Shown here piece by piece: positions 38,049 to 46,984 of a DNA stretch of 64,000 nt. The translations under genes and the position numbers were made by a program. The notes under the pieces are model-generated. The model saw only the letters and a program-made list of their open reading frames with translations. It ran no database searches and was not told the origin of the DNA. Location of the stretch: positions 124,001-188,000 of the forward strand of contig CP006833.1 of NCBI GenBank assembly GCA_000495505.1. Reading direction: 5' to 3'. Every line of letters starts with the position of its first letter. The stretch's first letter is position 1. Source of the DNA: Campylobacter fetus subsp. testudinum 03-427. Its GTDB lineage: Bacteria; Campylobacterota; Campylobacteria; Campylobacterales; Campylobacteraceae.

Positions 38049-39454
38049 TAGCGCTGTTACCTTTTATTCTCTCTTTGGCGGCTACGTTTATAAACATATT
38101 TTTATGTGTTACTAAGATATCAAAACGATATTCTATAAATTTAAATATCTTGTTTTGGGCTATAATTTTTATATCTTTTTTTGCCGTTCGTTCTAATTTT
38201 TCAAATGACTTTTTGATAGATTTTGCTGTTGGATTTATATCTCTTGATGAGTTTTCATTCTGTTTTGGTGTAGTTTTGTCCGCGCTTATGATAATTTTTT
38301 TAATTTCTAGTTTTTATAGCGATGATGAGAAATTCTACAAACAAGAGATGTTTGCACTCGCATCTTTAGCTAGTTTTGGCTTGTTGGCTATGAGCCTTAG
38401 CGTGGAGCTGATACTTACTCTTATATTTTTAGAAATAGCTTCTATAAGCATTTATGCTATGATAGCTATGAATAGCGTTGAATACAAAAGCGTTGAAGCT
38501 GCGTTTAAATACTTTTTATTGTCATCATTTATGAGTGCATTTTATCTGCTTGGGGCGGCTTTTGTATTTGGAGTGGCTGGATCTACAAAATACTCTTTTA
38601 TAGCAACTGGATTGAACAGCGATTTTTTAAGCATTATAGGGATAATTTTGGTGCTTTCTATGATGTTTTTCAAGATAGCGATTTTTGGATTTTATAGATG
38701 GAGCATAGATGTGTATTACGGCTCAAATTTAAATATAGCCGGCTTTTTAGCGTCTGCTTTTAAACTTGCTAGTTTTGCCATTTTGATCAAGCTTTGTTTT
38801 TTATATCCGGGTAATAATATAGAAATTTTACAAGGTATCTTTGCTATTTTAGCAGTTTTAAGTATGTTTGCTGGGAATTTACTATCTCTTAAAGAGACAA
38901 ATGTTAAAAAAATACTCATTGCCGCTGGAATCGTGCATTCAGGATATATTTTTATAAATTTATCCTCTGTTGGCGCTTCTGTTTCCATATATCCAGCTAT
39001 TTTTTATCTATCTACATATACTATAGTAGTTGGTTTTTCATTTGCTATTTTAAATGGGCTTTTTGGAGACAGAGAGATAAAAATATCTGATTTAAGCGGA
39101 CTTTATAAAGTGCGTCCTACTGAGGCTTTTGCTCTTACTGTGATCTGTTTGTCTTTTATCGGATTTCCTTATAGTGTTGGATTTTTGGGTAAATTGTTTA
39201 TATTTTCTAGTGCTATAGAAAGTGGTAAGTCCTATTTGGCTATTTTTGGTATAATTAATACTATATTTTCAGTATATTATTACCTAAAAATTATCATCAG
39301 CATATATTTTAGTGAGAACAAAACTGCTCTATCTTGCGAAGATAGTAAGAAATTTGGTTTAAAACTGCTTGCTTTGAGCTCTATTTTATTTATACTTTTA
39401 GAGGGAAGCGGCGTATTTTCTATAACATCTTTTTTAAATTTATTTATCAAATAA
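38045..39454 (+). CDS. nuoN: Complex I subunit NuoN
   Basis: A 469-residue antiporter-like subunit and last gene of the nuo operon. About 14 helices are predicted. The central conserved lysine is seen in the FFKIAIFGFYRWSIDVYYGS region (near residue 205) and the EIASISIYAMIAM segment holds the glutamate. No clear hairpin terminator follows; the next 220 bases are AT-rich up to the nik operon. Confidence 0.93.
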   Translation: MIALLPFILSLAATFINIFLCVTKISKRYSINLNILFWAIIFISFFAVRSNFSNDFLIDFAVGFISLDEFSFCFGVVLSALMIIFLISSFYSDDEKFYKQEMFALASLASFGLLAMSLSVELILTLIFLEIASISIYAMIAMNSVEYKSVEAAFKYFLLSSFMSAFYLLGAAFVFGVAGSTKYSFIATGLNSDFLSIIGIILVLSMMFFKIAIFGFYRWSIDVYYGSNLNIAGFLASAFKLASFAILIKLCFLYPGNNIEILQGIFAILAVLSMFAGNLLSLKETNVKKILIAAGIVHSGYIFINLSSVGASVSIYPAIFYLSTYTIVVGFSFAILNGLFGDREIKISDLSGLYKVRPTEAFALTVICLSFIGFPYSVGFLGKLFIFSSAIESGKSYLAIFGIINTIFSVYYYLKIIISIYFSENKTALSCEDSKKFGLKLLALSSILFILLEGSGVFSITSFLNLFIK

Positions 39455-39580
39455 ACTTATTTTTAGTATTAAATTTAACTAAATTTATACTTTAGATAGT
39501 ATGGTAAATAGATACTTTGGAAATAATATATATTTAGTTTAAAATTTAAAAACTAAATATATATTTAAGAATGTCCGCCT

Positions 39581-39660
39581 TATTTCGGTAATAATATTCA
39601 TTTATATATTATTTTATCTAAATTTAAGTCCATAAGTCGCATAATTACGGTAATAATTTT
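39581..39660 (+). promoter_or_regulatory. Candidate operator of the nickel operon: two CGGTAATAAT repeats
   Basis: CGGTAATAAT occurs at 39586-39595 and 39648-39657, 62 bases (about six helical turns) apart, each within a partly palindromic ATTxCGGTAAT context. The second copy lies 19 bases before the first nik start. Between them is the most likely promoter, near TATATTAT (about 39604). A NikR- or Fur-family protein acting here is plausible, but the sequence does not match the H. pylori NikR consensus in orientation. Confidence 0.45.
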
Positions 39661-39675
39661 ATAAAAAGGATAATA

Positions 39676-40431
39676 ATGAAAGCTAAATTTCTAGTAGTTC
39701 CTGCGATTGTAGGCGTATTTGCCGTAAGCGCGTTTGCGCATTTTGGAGTAGTGATTCCGTCTAGTTCGACTGTGAATGACGAAAAAGAGGCGAAAATGAG
39801 TATAACTTATAGATTTACTCATCCCTTTGAACAGATGATGATGAATATGGAAAAACCGGTTGAAACAGGAGTATTTGTAGATGGAAAGAAAAATCCAATA
39901 TCAAATTTAACCGAGAAAAAAGATGGCAAAATGAGCTATTACACTGCAAATTATGAAGTAAAAAATCCCGGAATGTATCAGTTTTATGTTGATCCAAAGC
40001 CGTATTTTGAAGCAGCTGAAGATAAGTTCATAAGACACATTACAAAAACAGTTGTAAATGCTTATGGATTTGGTGAGGGCTGGGACACACCTATTGGTTT
40101 AAAAGCTGAAATAGTACCTCTTAGCAGACCTTATGGATTATATAAAGGAAATCTTTTCTCAGGTATAGTTCTATATAAAGGCGAAAGAGCTAAAAATGTT
40201 ACGGTTGAGGTCGAGTACTACAACTCAAAAGGTTTAAAAGCGCCTTCTGAGGATTTTATCACTCAAGAAGTCAAGACAAATGAGCTTGGTGAGTTTAGTT
40301 TTGCGATGCCTCTTGCTGGCTGGTGGGGATTTGCAGCTTTGATAGATGATGACGAGACTATCAAAAAAGACGGCAAAGCTTATCCGGTTGAACTTGGCGC
40401 AGTTATTTGGGTCGAGACTAAAGAGTACTAA
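39676..40431 (+). CDS. nikK: Nickel ECF transporter periplasmic component NikK (DUF4198)
   Basis: A 251-residue periplasmic protein with signal peptide (about 1-21, ending AFA-H) and the DUF4198 domain. The mature protein would begin with a histidine (HFGVVIP), which suits metal binding in this family. It is the extra component found with CbiM-type nickel transporters of epsilonproteobacteria and others. It starts after AAAAGGATAATA and ends one base before nikM. The segment WWGFAALID near the C-terminus is typical for the family. Confidence 0.85.
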   Translation: MKAKFLVVPAIVGVFAVSAFAHFGVVIPSSSTVNDEKEAKMSITYRFTHPFEQMMMNMEKPVETGVFVDGKKNPISNLTEKKDGKMSYYTANYEVKNPGMYQFYVDPKPYFEAAEDKFIRHITKTVVNAYGFGEGWDTPIGLKAEIVPLSRPYGLYKGNLFSGIVLYKGERAKNVTVEVEYYNSKGLKAPSEDFITQEVKTNELGEFSFAMPLAGWWGFAALIDDDETIKKDGKAYPVELGAVIWVETKEY

Positions 40432-40432
40432 A

Positions 40433-41017
40433 ATGCATATCAGCGAAGGAGTATTAAAACCAGAAATCATAGTTCCAGCAGCGGTGATCGCAGGTATTTG
40501 GGTAGTGTATTTGCTATATAAGTTGAAATTTAATGATATTCCTAAGATAGCTTGCATGAGCGCTATGTTTTTTATAGCGTCTTTCATACATATTCCGATT
40601 GGACCGACGTCGATTCACTTGATTTTGAGCGGTTTGGTTGGAGCGTTTTTAGGATTTAACGCCATTTTGGCTATATTTGTAGCTTTGCTTTTACAAGCTT
40701 TGTTATTTGGATACGGTGGTATAACCGTGCTTGGAGTAAATCTTTTGATGATAGCGTCTCCTGCTATATTTGGTTTGTATTTTTTAAGGCTTTCGTTTAA
40801 GAAATTTAGAGTTTTGAATTGGTTTTTAGTCGGATTTGTTCCGATTCTTATCTCATCAGTGATTTTAAGTTTAATTTTAGCTTTAAACGGAAATGAGTTT
40901 TTACCGGTTGCGACTCTGGCTTTTGTTTCAAATTTGGCTTTGATGGTGATCGAGGGTATGATATCTCTATTTGGAATATCTTTTATTTATAAAGTAAATA
41001 AGGATTTATTAAAATGA
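40433..41017 (+). CDS. nikM: Nickel ECF transporter substrate-binding membrane protein NikM
   Basis: A 194-residue membrane protein of the CbiM/NikM family. It must start at the ATG of MHISEG (40433), because in this family the amino terminus of Met1 and His2 bind the metal; the frame is open further upstream only by chance. It also has HIPIGPTSIHLILSG (near residue 50) with the second metal-binding histidine. Nickel is preferred over cobalt because NikK and NikL accompany it. Confidence 0.92.
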   Translation: MHISEGVLKPEIIVPAAVIAGIWVVYLLYKLKFNDIPKIACMSAMFFIASFIHIPIGPTSIHLILSGLVGAFLGFNAILAIFVALLLQALLFGYGGITVLGVNLLMIASPAIFGLYFLRLSFKKFRVLNWFLVGFVPILISSVILSLILALNGNEFLPVATLAFVSNLALMVIEGMISLFGISFIYKVNKDLLK

Positions 41018-41430
41018 TAAAATTTATGCTTATAGTTTGCGCAGCAGTTGCTTTAAATGCACACTCATTAAAGGTATTTGCTAAAGAAGAAAACGGTTTT
41101 GTGCTCATCAAAAGCTATTTTTACGGTAATTCGCCTTGCAAAGAGTGTAAAGTTGAGCTTATAAAAGATAATAAAATTCTAAGTACGCTACAAACAGATT
41201 CAAACGGTGAAGCTAAGGCAAAAATCGTAGCTAGCGAGTTTGATATCTTAGTAGATGGTGGGCTTGCGCATGAAAAGAGAGTGAGTTTCAAAGCTGAAAA
41301 TCCGCTTCCGATAGATACCGATGATAGCGACACGATGTATGTTGTTAAGTTTATAGGTGCATTTGCAGCTATCGCAGTTATATTTGGTGGTTTATACCTT
41401 GTAAAAAGAAGGCGGATTATTTGCAGTTAA
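41014..41430 (+). CDS. nikL: Nickel ECF transporter component NikL
   Basis: A 138-residue membrane-anchored periplasmic protein. It has a signal-like N-terminus ending in LNAHS, a beta-rich domain with a CKECK cysteine pair and DSNGEAKA motif, and a C-terminal helix (about 110-130) ending in basic residues. NikL is found between NikM and NikQ in operons of this type. It overlaps nikM by 4 and nikQ by 10 bases. Confidence 0.85.
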   Translation: MIKFMLIVCAAVALNAHSLKVFAKEENGFVLIKSYFYGNSPCKECKVELIKDNKILSTLQTDSNGEAKAKIVASEFDILVDGGLAHEKRVSFKAENPLPIDTDDSDTMYVVKFIGAFAAIAVIFGGLYLVKRRRIICS

Positions 41431-42074
41431 ATTTATCTTGCGGCTTGGTCTGTCTTGTGATATTTAGCTTTAAAGTAGCGCTTAGCAGCAGCATTGACGC
41501 TACTTTTTTTCTACCTATACTGTTTTTGCTGTTTATTAAATTTAAAAATATCTTATCTTTAATCAAAAAAATGATATTTTTAAATTTATTCATCATTTTA
41601 GTTGCTTTAAGTGTTATGATATACGAAAACTACCATTTAGCAGCGCTTATTTTTATAAGATCAAATTTAATTATATTTTTTGGATTGTCGATCTTTAGTA
41701 CAGCAAATTCGTACGATATCGCCATATCTGTTTCAAATTTAAAACTAGGAGACAAAATAAGCGCTATGTTTTATTTCACCGTGAAATTTATAGACGAGTT
41801 TAAATCCGAGTTTCAAAGAATCAAGCAAACGCTTAAAGCAAGAGGATTTAAGCCTTGTAGCTCGCTTTTTACATATAAAACATATGGAAATTTGGTAGCG
41901 ATGCTGTTTCTGAGTGCATTTCATAAATCTCAAATGTTGGAAAAAACATTTATATGTAGAGGATTTCAGGGTAAATTTTACACCCAAAATAGGCAGAAAA
42001 TAGGTATTTTGGATATAATTTTATTGGTATTTACTATCTTTATATACATTTTAAGCTTAGGAAAAATCATATGA
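41421..42074 (+). CDS. nikQ: Nickel ECF transporter transmembrane protein NikQ
   Basis: A 217-residue membrane protein of the CbiQ/EcfT family with about five helices. It has the cytoplasmic coupling motif ARGF (in LKARGFKP, near residue 139) and a second motif, CRGFQG (near 180), through which EcfT proteins contact the ATPase. It overlaps nikL by 10 and nikO by 4 bases. Confidence 0.88.
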   Translation: MQLNLSCGLVCLVIFSFKVALSSSIDATFFLPILFLLFIKFKNILSLIKKMIFLNLFIILVALSVMIYENYHLAALIFIRSNLIIFFGLSIFSTANSYDIAISVSNLKLGDKISAMFYFTVKFIDEFKSEFQRIKQTLKARGFKPCSSLFTYKTYGNLVAMLFLSAFHKSQMLEKTFICRGFQGKFYTQNRQKIGILDIILLVFTIFIYILSLGKII

Positions 42075-42724
42075 GTTGTACCCTTAGTTTTAAAAATATC
42101 TCTGCTAAAATAGGGGATAGAACTCTTTTTTCAAATTTAAATTTAAATGCAGGGCATAAAGATAAAATAGCGATAATAGGCTCAAATGGTTGTGGTAAAA
42201 CAACATTGCTTGAGATAATAGGTGGGCTTAGAGATCCTGATAGCGGGGAAATAGAGATATTTCATAATGCTATTTTAAATTTAAAAGAGTATCAAAAATA
42301 TAGGCATTTGATTGGGTATTTGTTTCAAAATAGCGATGATCAATTTATCTGTCCAAATGTATTTGAAGATGTTGTTTTTGGCTTACTTGCAGTAGGTGTG
42401 CAAAGAAAAATAGCCGATAAAAAAGCCAAAGAGATCTTAAAAGAGCTTGATATATGGCATTTAAGAGATAAGATAGTTTTTCATCTTTCAGGCGGTGAAA
42501 AAAAGCTTGTTGCGTTAGCTGGAGTGCTAGTAAATGAGCCTCAAATTTTACTGCTTGATGAGCCAACTGCTGCGCTTGATTTTGATATGCAAGAAAAAGT
42601 AGCAGATCTGCTTATTAAACTTGATATAACTCAGATCATAGTATCTCACGACAAAGAGTTTATAAGCAGAGTTGCAAATAAAATGTACTATTTAAGCAAA
42701 GATGGGTTGAGGCTTGGTGGTTGA
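42071..42724 (+). CDS. nikO: Nickel ECF transporter ATPase NikO
   Basis: A 217-residue ABC ATPase with Walker A GSNGCGKTT (38-46), Q-loop YLFQNSDDQ, signature LSGGEKK, Walker B LLLDEPTAALD and the switch histidine in VSHDKE. It belongs to the CbiO/EcfA group. Last gene of nikKMLQO. Nickel would serve hydrogenase (and urease where present); neither is in the window. Confidence 0.92.
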   Translation: MSCTLSFKNISAKIGDRTLFSNLNLNAGHKDKIAIIGSNGCGKTTLLEIIGGLRDPDSGEIEIFHNAILNLKEYQKYRHLIGYLFQNSDDQFICPNVFEDVVFGLLAVGVQRKIADKKAKEILKELDIWHLRDKIVFHLSGGEKKLVALAGVLVNEPQILLLDEPTAALDFDMQEKVADLLIKLDITQIIVSHDKEFISRVANKMYYLSKDGLRLGG

Positions 42725-42837
42725 TTAGTTTAAAGACTGCTTAAAATACTATTCCTAAACTGTTTGTAAAGCTTATATTTTATATACATTTTATATTTTT
42801 TAGATAGAATTACGCCTAATAAAATCTAGGGTTAAAT

Positions 42838-44922
42838 ATGAGCAAGTTAATTATCGTAGAATCTCCAGCCAAAGCAAAAACTATAAAAAATTTTTTGGGC
42901 AGCGAGTATAAAGTTATAGCTAGTAAAGGTCACATCAGAGATCTTCCAAAGTCTAGCTTCGGCATAAAAATAGAAGATGATAAATTCACACCAGAGTACA
43001 GAGTAAGCAGCGATCACAGCGCTATAGTAAAAGAGATAAAAGATCTAGCAAAGAGTGCAGATACCATATATCTAGCTACTGATGAGGATAGAGAGGGTGA
43101 AGCTATAGCGTATCATATAGCAGCCGCAATCGGTAAAAAACCTGAGATGCTTCCAAGAATAGTATTTCACGAGATAACAAAGTCAGCCATACAAAACGCA
43201 TTAGAAAATCCACGTAGTTTAAATATGGATAGCGTAAATGCTCAACAAGCAAGAAGACTTTTAGATAGGATAGTTGGTTATAAATTAAGTCCGCTTCTAA
43301 ACTCAAAAATCCAAAGAGGTCTTAGTGCAGGGCGCGTTCAGAGTTCGGCTTTGAAGATATTAGTAGATAAAGAGCGCGAAATAAGAAACTTCAAGCCTAT
43401 AGAGTATTTTAGCATAGATACTAAATTTAAAAAAGATTTAGAAGCTGAACTGGTCGAGTTTGAGGGTTCTAAGATAGAAAAGCTTACCATAACAAACAAA
43501 GATCGTGCAAAATTTATAGTTGATAAGATAAAAGATGAGGGCTTTAGCGTTGCAAATGTAGAGAGCAAAGAGCGAAAGATAAGCCCTCAACCTCCGTTTA
43601 TGACTTCTACTTTGCAACAAAGTGCTTCAAATAGACTTGGATTTAGTCCTAAAAAAACTATGATGTTAGCCCAAAATTTATACGAAGGCGTACAGACAAA
43701 TAACGGTTTTATGGGCGCTATAACATATATGAGAACAGATAGTTTAAATTTAGCCAAAGAAGCTATAAGCGCAGCTAGAGATCTGATCAAAGAGGAATTT
43801 GGCGATAAGTATCTTCCAAAATCTGCAAATTTTTACACTACAAAAAATAAAGGAGCTCAAGAAGCTCATGAGGCAATTCGTCCTACAAATTTAAGCTTTA
43901 CTCCAGCAGAGGCGGCTAAGTTTTTAGAAAAAGATCTGCTAAAACTCTATACTCTTATATACAATAGATTTTTGGCTTGTCAGATGTCTGCAAGCGTATC
44001 GCAAACTCAAAATATATTTATAAAAAGCAAAAGTAGTATTTTTAAAATTTCGGGCAGAAAGCTTGTATTTGATGGATTTTACAAAGTTTATGGTGATCTT
44101 GATAAAGATAAAATTCTTCCTAATTTAAATGTAGGCGATAAAATGGAGCTTGAAAGCTTAAGCAGCCAAAGTCATTTTACTGAGCCACCATCGAGGTATT
44201 CAGAAGCTGGTTTAGTAAAAAAACTCGAAAGTCTTGGTATAGGCAGACCAAGTACGTATGCCCCGACTATTTCTTTGCTTACTAGCAGGGATTACGTAAA
44301 AGTAGATAAAAAACAGCTTATTCCAAATGAGATAGCATTTAATATAACTAGTATGCTTGAAGAGCATTTTAATGATATAGTAGATAGCGATTTTACATCT
44401 AAAATGGAAGAGAAACTTGATGATATAGCAGAAAATAAAGCGGATTGGCAAGAGGTTTTATCTAAATTTTATCATCCTTTTATGCAAAAAATAGATTATG
44501 GTAAAAAAAATATAAAGAGTCAAAAAATAACCGAACCCATAGGTGAAAAGTGCCCTGAGTGCGGCGGTGAGCTTGTAAAGCGAAAAGGAAGATTTGGTGA
44601 GTTTATCGCTTGTTTAAATTTCCCAAAATGTAAATATTCTAGAAATTTAAAAAATGAAGCCAAAGTTGAGAAAAAAGAGCCGCAAAAAATCGGCGTAGCA
44701 TGTCCTCAGTGCGGTGGCGATATAGTTGAGAGATTTAGCAAAAAAGGTAAATTTTTTGGGTGTGCAAACTATCCAAAATGCAACTTTATAAGTAAATATC
44801 AGCCTACAGATCAAAAATGCCCACAATGTGGTAAAATGATGGTTTATAAAGAGCTTAAAAAAGGCAATTTTTACGAATGTTCTGCTTGTAAATTTAAAAA
44901 AGAAGGGAATGACAATGAGTAA
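42838..44922 (+). CDS. topA: DNA topoisomerase I
   Basis: A 694-residue type IA topoisomerase that relaxes negative supercoils. The TOPRIM domain has the acidic TDEDREGEA motif (81-89), and the catalytic tyrosine is Y297 in ITYMRTD. The C-terminus has three four-cysteine zinc fingers (starting CPECGG, CPQCGG and CPQCGK) between about residues 565 and 690. The last bases overlap bioB. Confidence 0.96.
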   Translation: MSKLIIVESPAKAKTIKNFLGSEYKVIASKGHIRDLPKSSFGIKIEDDKFTPEYRVSSDHSAIVKEIKDLAKSADTIYLATDEDREGEAIAYHIAAAIGKKPEMLPRIVFHEITKSAIQNALENPRSLNMDSVNAQQARRLLDRIVGYKLSPLLNSKIQRGLSAGRVQSSALKILVDKEREIRNFKPIEYFSIDTKFKKDLEAELVEFEGSKIEKLTITNKDRAKFIVDKIKDEGFSVANVESKERKISPQPPFMTSTLQQSASNRLGFSPKKTMMLAQNLYEGVQTNNGFMGAITYMRTDSLNLAKEAISAARDLIKEEFGDKYLPKSANFYTTKNKGAQEAHEAIRPTNLSFTPAEAAKFLEKDLLKLYTLIYNRFLACQMSASVSQTQNIFIKSKSSIFKISGRKLVFDGFYKVYGDLDKDKILPNLNVGDKMELESLSSQSHFTEPPSRYSEAGLVKKLESLGIGRPSTYAPTISLLTSRDYVKVDKKQLIPNEIAFNITSMLEEHFNDIVDSDFTSKMEEKLDDIAENKADWQEVLSKFYHPFMQKIDYGKKNIKSQKITEPIGEKCPECGGELVKRKGRFGEFIACLNFPKCKYSRNLKNEAKVEKKEPQKIGVACPQCGGDIVERFSKKGKFFGCANYPKCNFISKYQPTDQKCPQCGKMMVYKELKKGNFYECSACKFKKEGNDNE

Positions 44923-45757
44923 AATGGTAATGCTTTGTGCTATCTGTAATGTCAGTAGCGGAAATTGCGCTGAAGACTGTGCATACTGCACCCAAAGTGC
45001 GCATATAAAAGCTGATATTCCTAAATTTAAGCAAAAAAATTTAGAGCAGATACTAAATGAAGCTAAAATCGCTAGTAAAAATCATGCTCTTGGATTTTGT
45101 CTTGTGACTAGTGGTTTAGGACTTGATGATAAAAAGCTTGAGTTTATATGTGAAGCTGCAACAATGTTACGAAAAGAAACACCAAATTTGATGTTGATAG
45201 CTTGTAACGGATCTGCTAGTTACGAAAGCTTAAAAGAACTTAAAAAAGTCGGGATATTTAGTTACAATCATAACTTAGAAACAAGTCGTGAGTTTTTTCC
45301 TCAAATTTGCACAACTCATAGTTGGGATGATAGGTTTAATACGAATTTAAATGCTAAAAAAGCCGGTCTTGAGCTATGTTGTGGCGGAATTTACGGACTT
45401 GGAGAGAGCTTAGATGATAGGCTTAGTTTTAGAGCTAGTCTAAAAGAACTAAATCCTTTTTCAAGTCCGATTAATTTTTTTATACCGAATTCTGCTTTGA
45501 AAATCAAACAGCCGCTTTTAAGCACTGATGAAGCTTTGGGAATTATAAGGGATACTGCTAAAACATTGCCTCAATGTCGTATAATGGTAGCTGGAGGCAG
45601 GGAAGTAGTGTTAGGCGATAGACAGTATGAGATACTAGAAAATGGAGCTAGTGCTATAGTTATAGGTGATTATCTAACCACTAGCGGAGAGGTTGCTAGT
45701 AGAGATATAGAAGAGCTTAGAAAAAGAGGCTTTGAGTTTGCATCACAGTGCCATTAA
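44915..45757 (+). CDS. bioB: Biotin synthase
   Basis: A 280-residue radical SAM enzyme that inserts sulfur into dethiobiotin. The cluster motif is C18-x3-C22-x2-C25 (CAEDCAYC). Other conserved parts are YNHNLETS and CCGGIYGLGE. It is shorter than E. coli BioB, as in other Campylobacter. The start is placed at the ATG at 44915, 7 bases after AGAAGGG; an ATG at 44909 is too close to that site. It overlaps the topA stop. Confidence 0.93.
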   Translation: MSKMVMLCAICNVSSGNCAEDCAYCTQSAHIKADIPKFKQKNLEQILNEAKIASKNHALGFCLVTSGLGLDDKKLEFICEAATMLRKETPNLMLIACNGSASYESLKELKKVGIFSYNHNLETSREFFPQICTTHSWDDRFNTNLNAKKAGLELCCGGIYGLGESLDDRLSFRASLKELNPFSSPINFFIPNSALKIKQPLLSTDEALGIIRDTAKTLPQCRIMVAGGREVVLGDRQYEILENGASAIVIGDYLTTSGEVASRDIEELRKRGFEFASQCH

Positions 45758-46904
45758 TGAGCTTTCTATTCTTATTGTTTTGGCGTTTATAATCTTTATA
45801 TCGCCGTATTTTTCAAAACTTACAAAAATCCCAATTGCTCCTATAGAGATAGCTCTTGGGATAATTCTAGGTTTTTTTGGTCTGCTTCCTAAGAGTGATT
45901 TATTTGAGATAGTTGCAAAAGTTGGGTTTTTTTATCTAATGTTTTTAGCAGGAACAGAAATTGATCTTCGCTCGTTTTTTAAGATAGATAAGAAAGTATT
46001 AAAACTTATTTTGGCTTATATATCGGTTTTATATGTGATAGCCGCGTTTTTAGGTATATGGTTAGAGCCTGCGTTTTTGGTATTTATCGTGATACCTGTT
46101 ATGTCTGTAGGTATGCTCTCAACGCTATTTAAAGAGTATGGTAAAAATGAACCGTGGCTAAATATTGCTATGATCACAGGAAGCATAGGTGAAGTGATAA
46201 GTATAGCTTTGCTAACTTTAGTAGGTGCATATGTAGAGTTTGGTAACAGTAGCGAACTTTATACAAGTATAAATTATCTTATTATATTTATAGTTCTTTG
46301 CATACTTGGATTTAAAGGACTTGAAGTACTTTTTTGGTGGTATCCAAATTTAAAAGTGCTTCTTATGCCTCATTATGATAAAGATGAGAAAGATATAAGG
46401 CTTTCTATGGCTATGTTTTTTGGTACTGTTGCTGTTATGATATATTTAAATTTAGAAATTGTGCTTGGAGCGTTTATAGCCGGAAGCTTTATAGCTACAT
46501 TTTTTGACCATAAAAAAGATCTCCCTCATAAGCTAGGAAGCTTTGGTTTTGGGTTTTTAGTTCCTATATTTTTTGTATATATCGGATCAACTGTTGATTT
46601 AAACTATATTTTTATACCGGGCGTTCTTGATAATGCTCTTCTTATGCTTTTGTTTATGACGCTTATTCGTGTTGTTAGCTCTTTTATATTTATCAAGAAA
46701 CTTGGAGCTTATGGTAGTATTTTGTACGGTTTATCTCTGTCTATGCCTTTAACTCTTTTAGTAGCGGTTGCTACTGTGGCTTATAATGCTAACAATATCG
46801 AAAAAGAACTATATTTTTCATTTATATTAGCAAGTTTATTTGAGGCTATTTTTGCTATGGTGCTTATAAAAGTCACATATTATTTTAAAATTAGGCTTAA
46901 GTAG
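45738..46904 (+). CDS. Cation:proton antiporter, CPA2 (KefB-like) family
   Basis: A membrane protein of 388 residues with about 12 helices, matching the Na+/H+ exchanger domain (PF00999) found in KefB/KefC-type proteins. Typical segments include FFYLMFLAGTEID, ALLTLVGAY and LGAFIAGSF. There is no TrkA-N nucleotide-binding domain at the C-terminus, so it is the short form. The start is uncertain: TTG at 45738 lies 8 bases after AGAGG; TTG at 45732 is the alternative. Either lies inside the end of bioB, so the genes are coupled. Confidence 0.82.
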   Translation: MHHSAINELSILIVLAFIIFISPYFSKLTKIPIAPIEIALGIILGFFGLLPKSDLFEIVAKVGFFYLMFLAGTEIDLRSFFKIDKKVLKLILAYISVLYVIAAFLGIWLEPAFLVFIVIPVMSVGMLSTLFKEYGKNEPWLNIAMITGSIGEVISIALLTLVGAYVEFGNSSELYTSINYLIIFIVLCILGFKGLEVLFWWYPNLKVLLMPHYDKDEKDIRLSMAMFFGTVAVMIYLNLEIVLGAFIAGSFIATFFDHKKDLPHKLGSFGFGFLVPIFFVYIGSTVDLNYIFIPGVLDNALLMLLFMTLIRVVSSFIFIKKLGAYGSILYGLSLSMPLTLLVAVATVAYNANNIEKELYFSFILASLFEAIFAMVLIKVTYYFKIRLK

Positions 46905-46984
46905 TAAATTTAGTATATTATAATGATTTTTTTTAAATAAAATTTGGATAGAATATTTTAGATATTCACACTAAAAGGATGAAA

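Noticed and set aside
40346-40432. N-terminal extension of nikM
   Set aside because: It overlaps nikK, and the family needs MHIS at the mature amino terminus for nickel binding.
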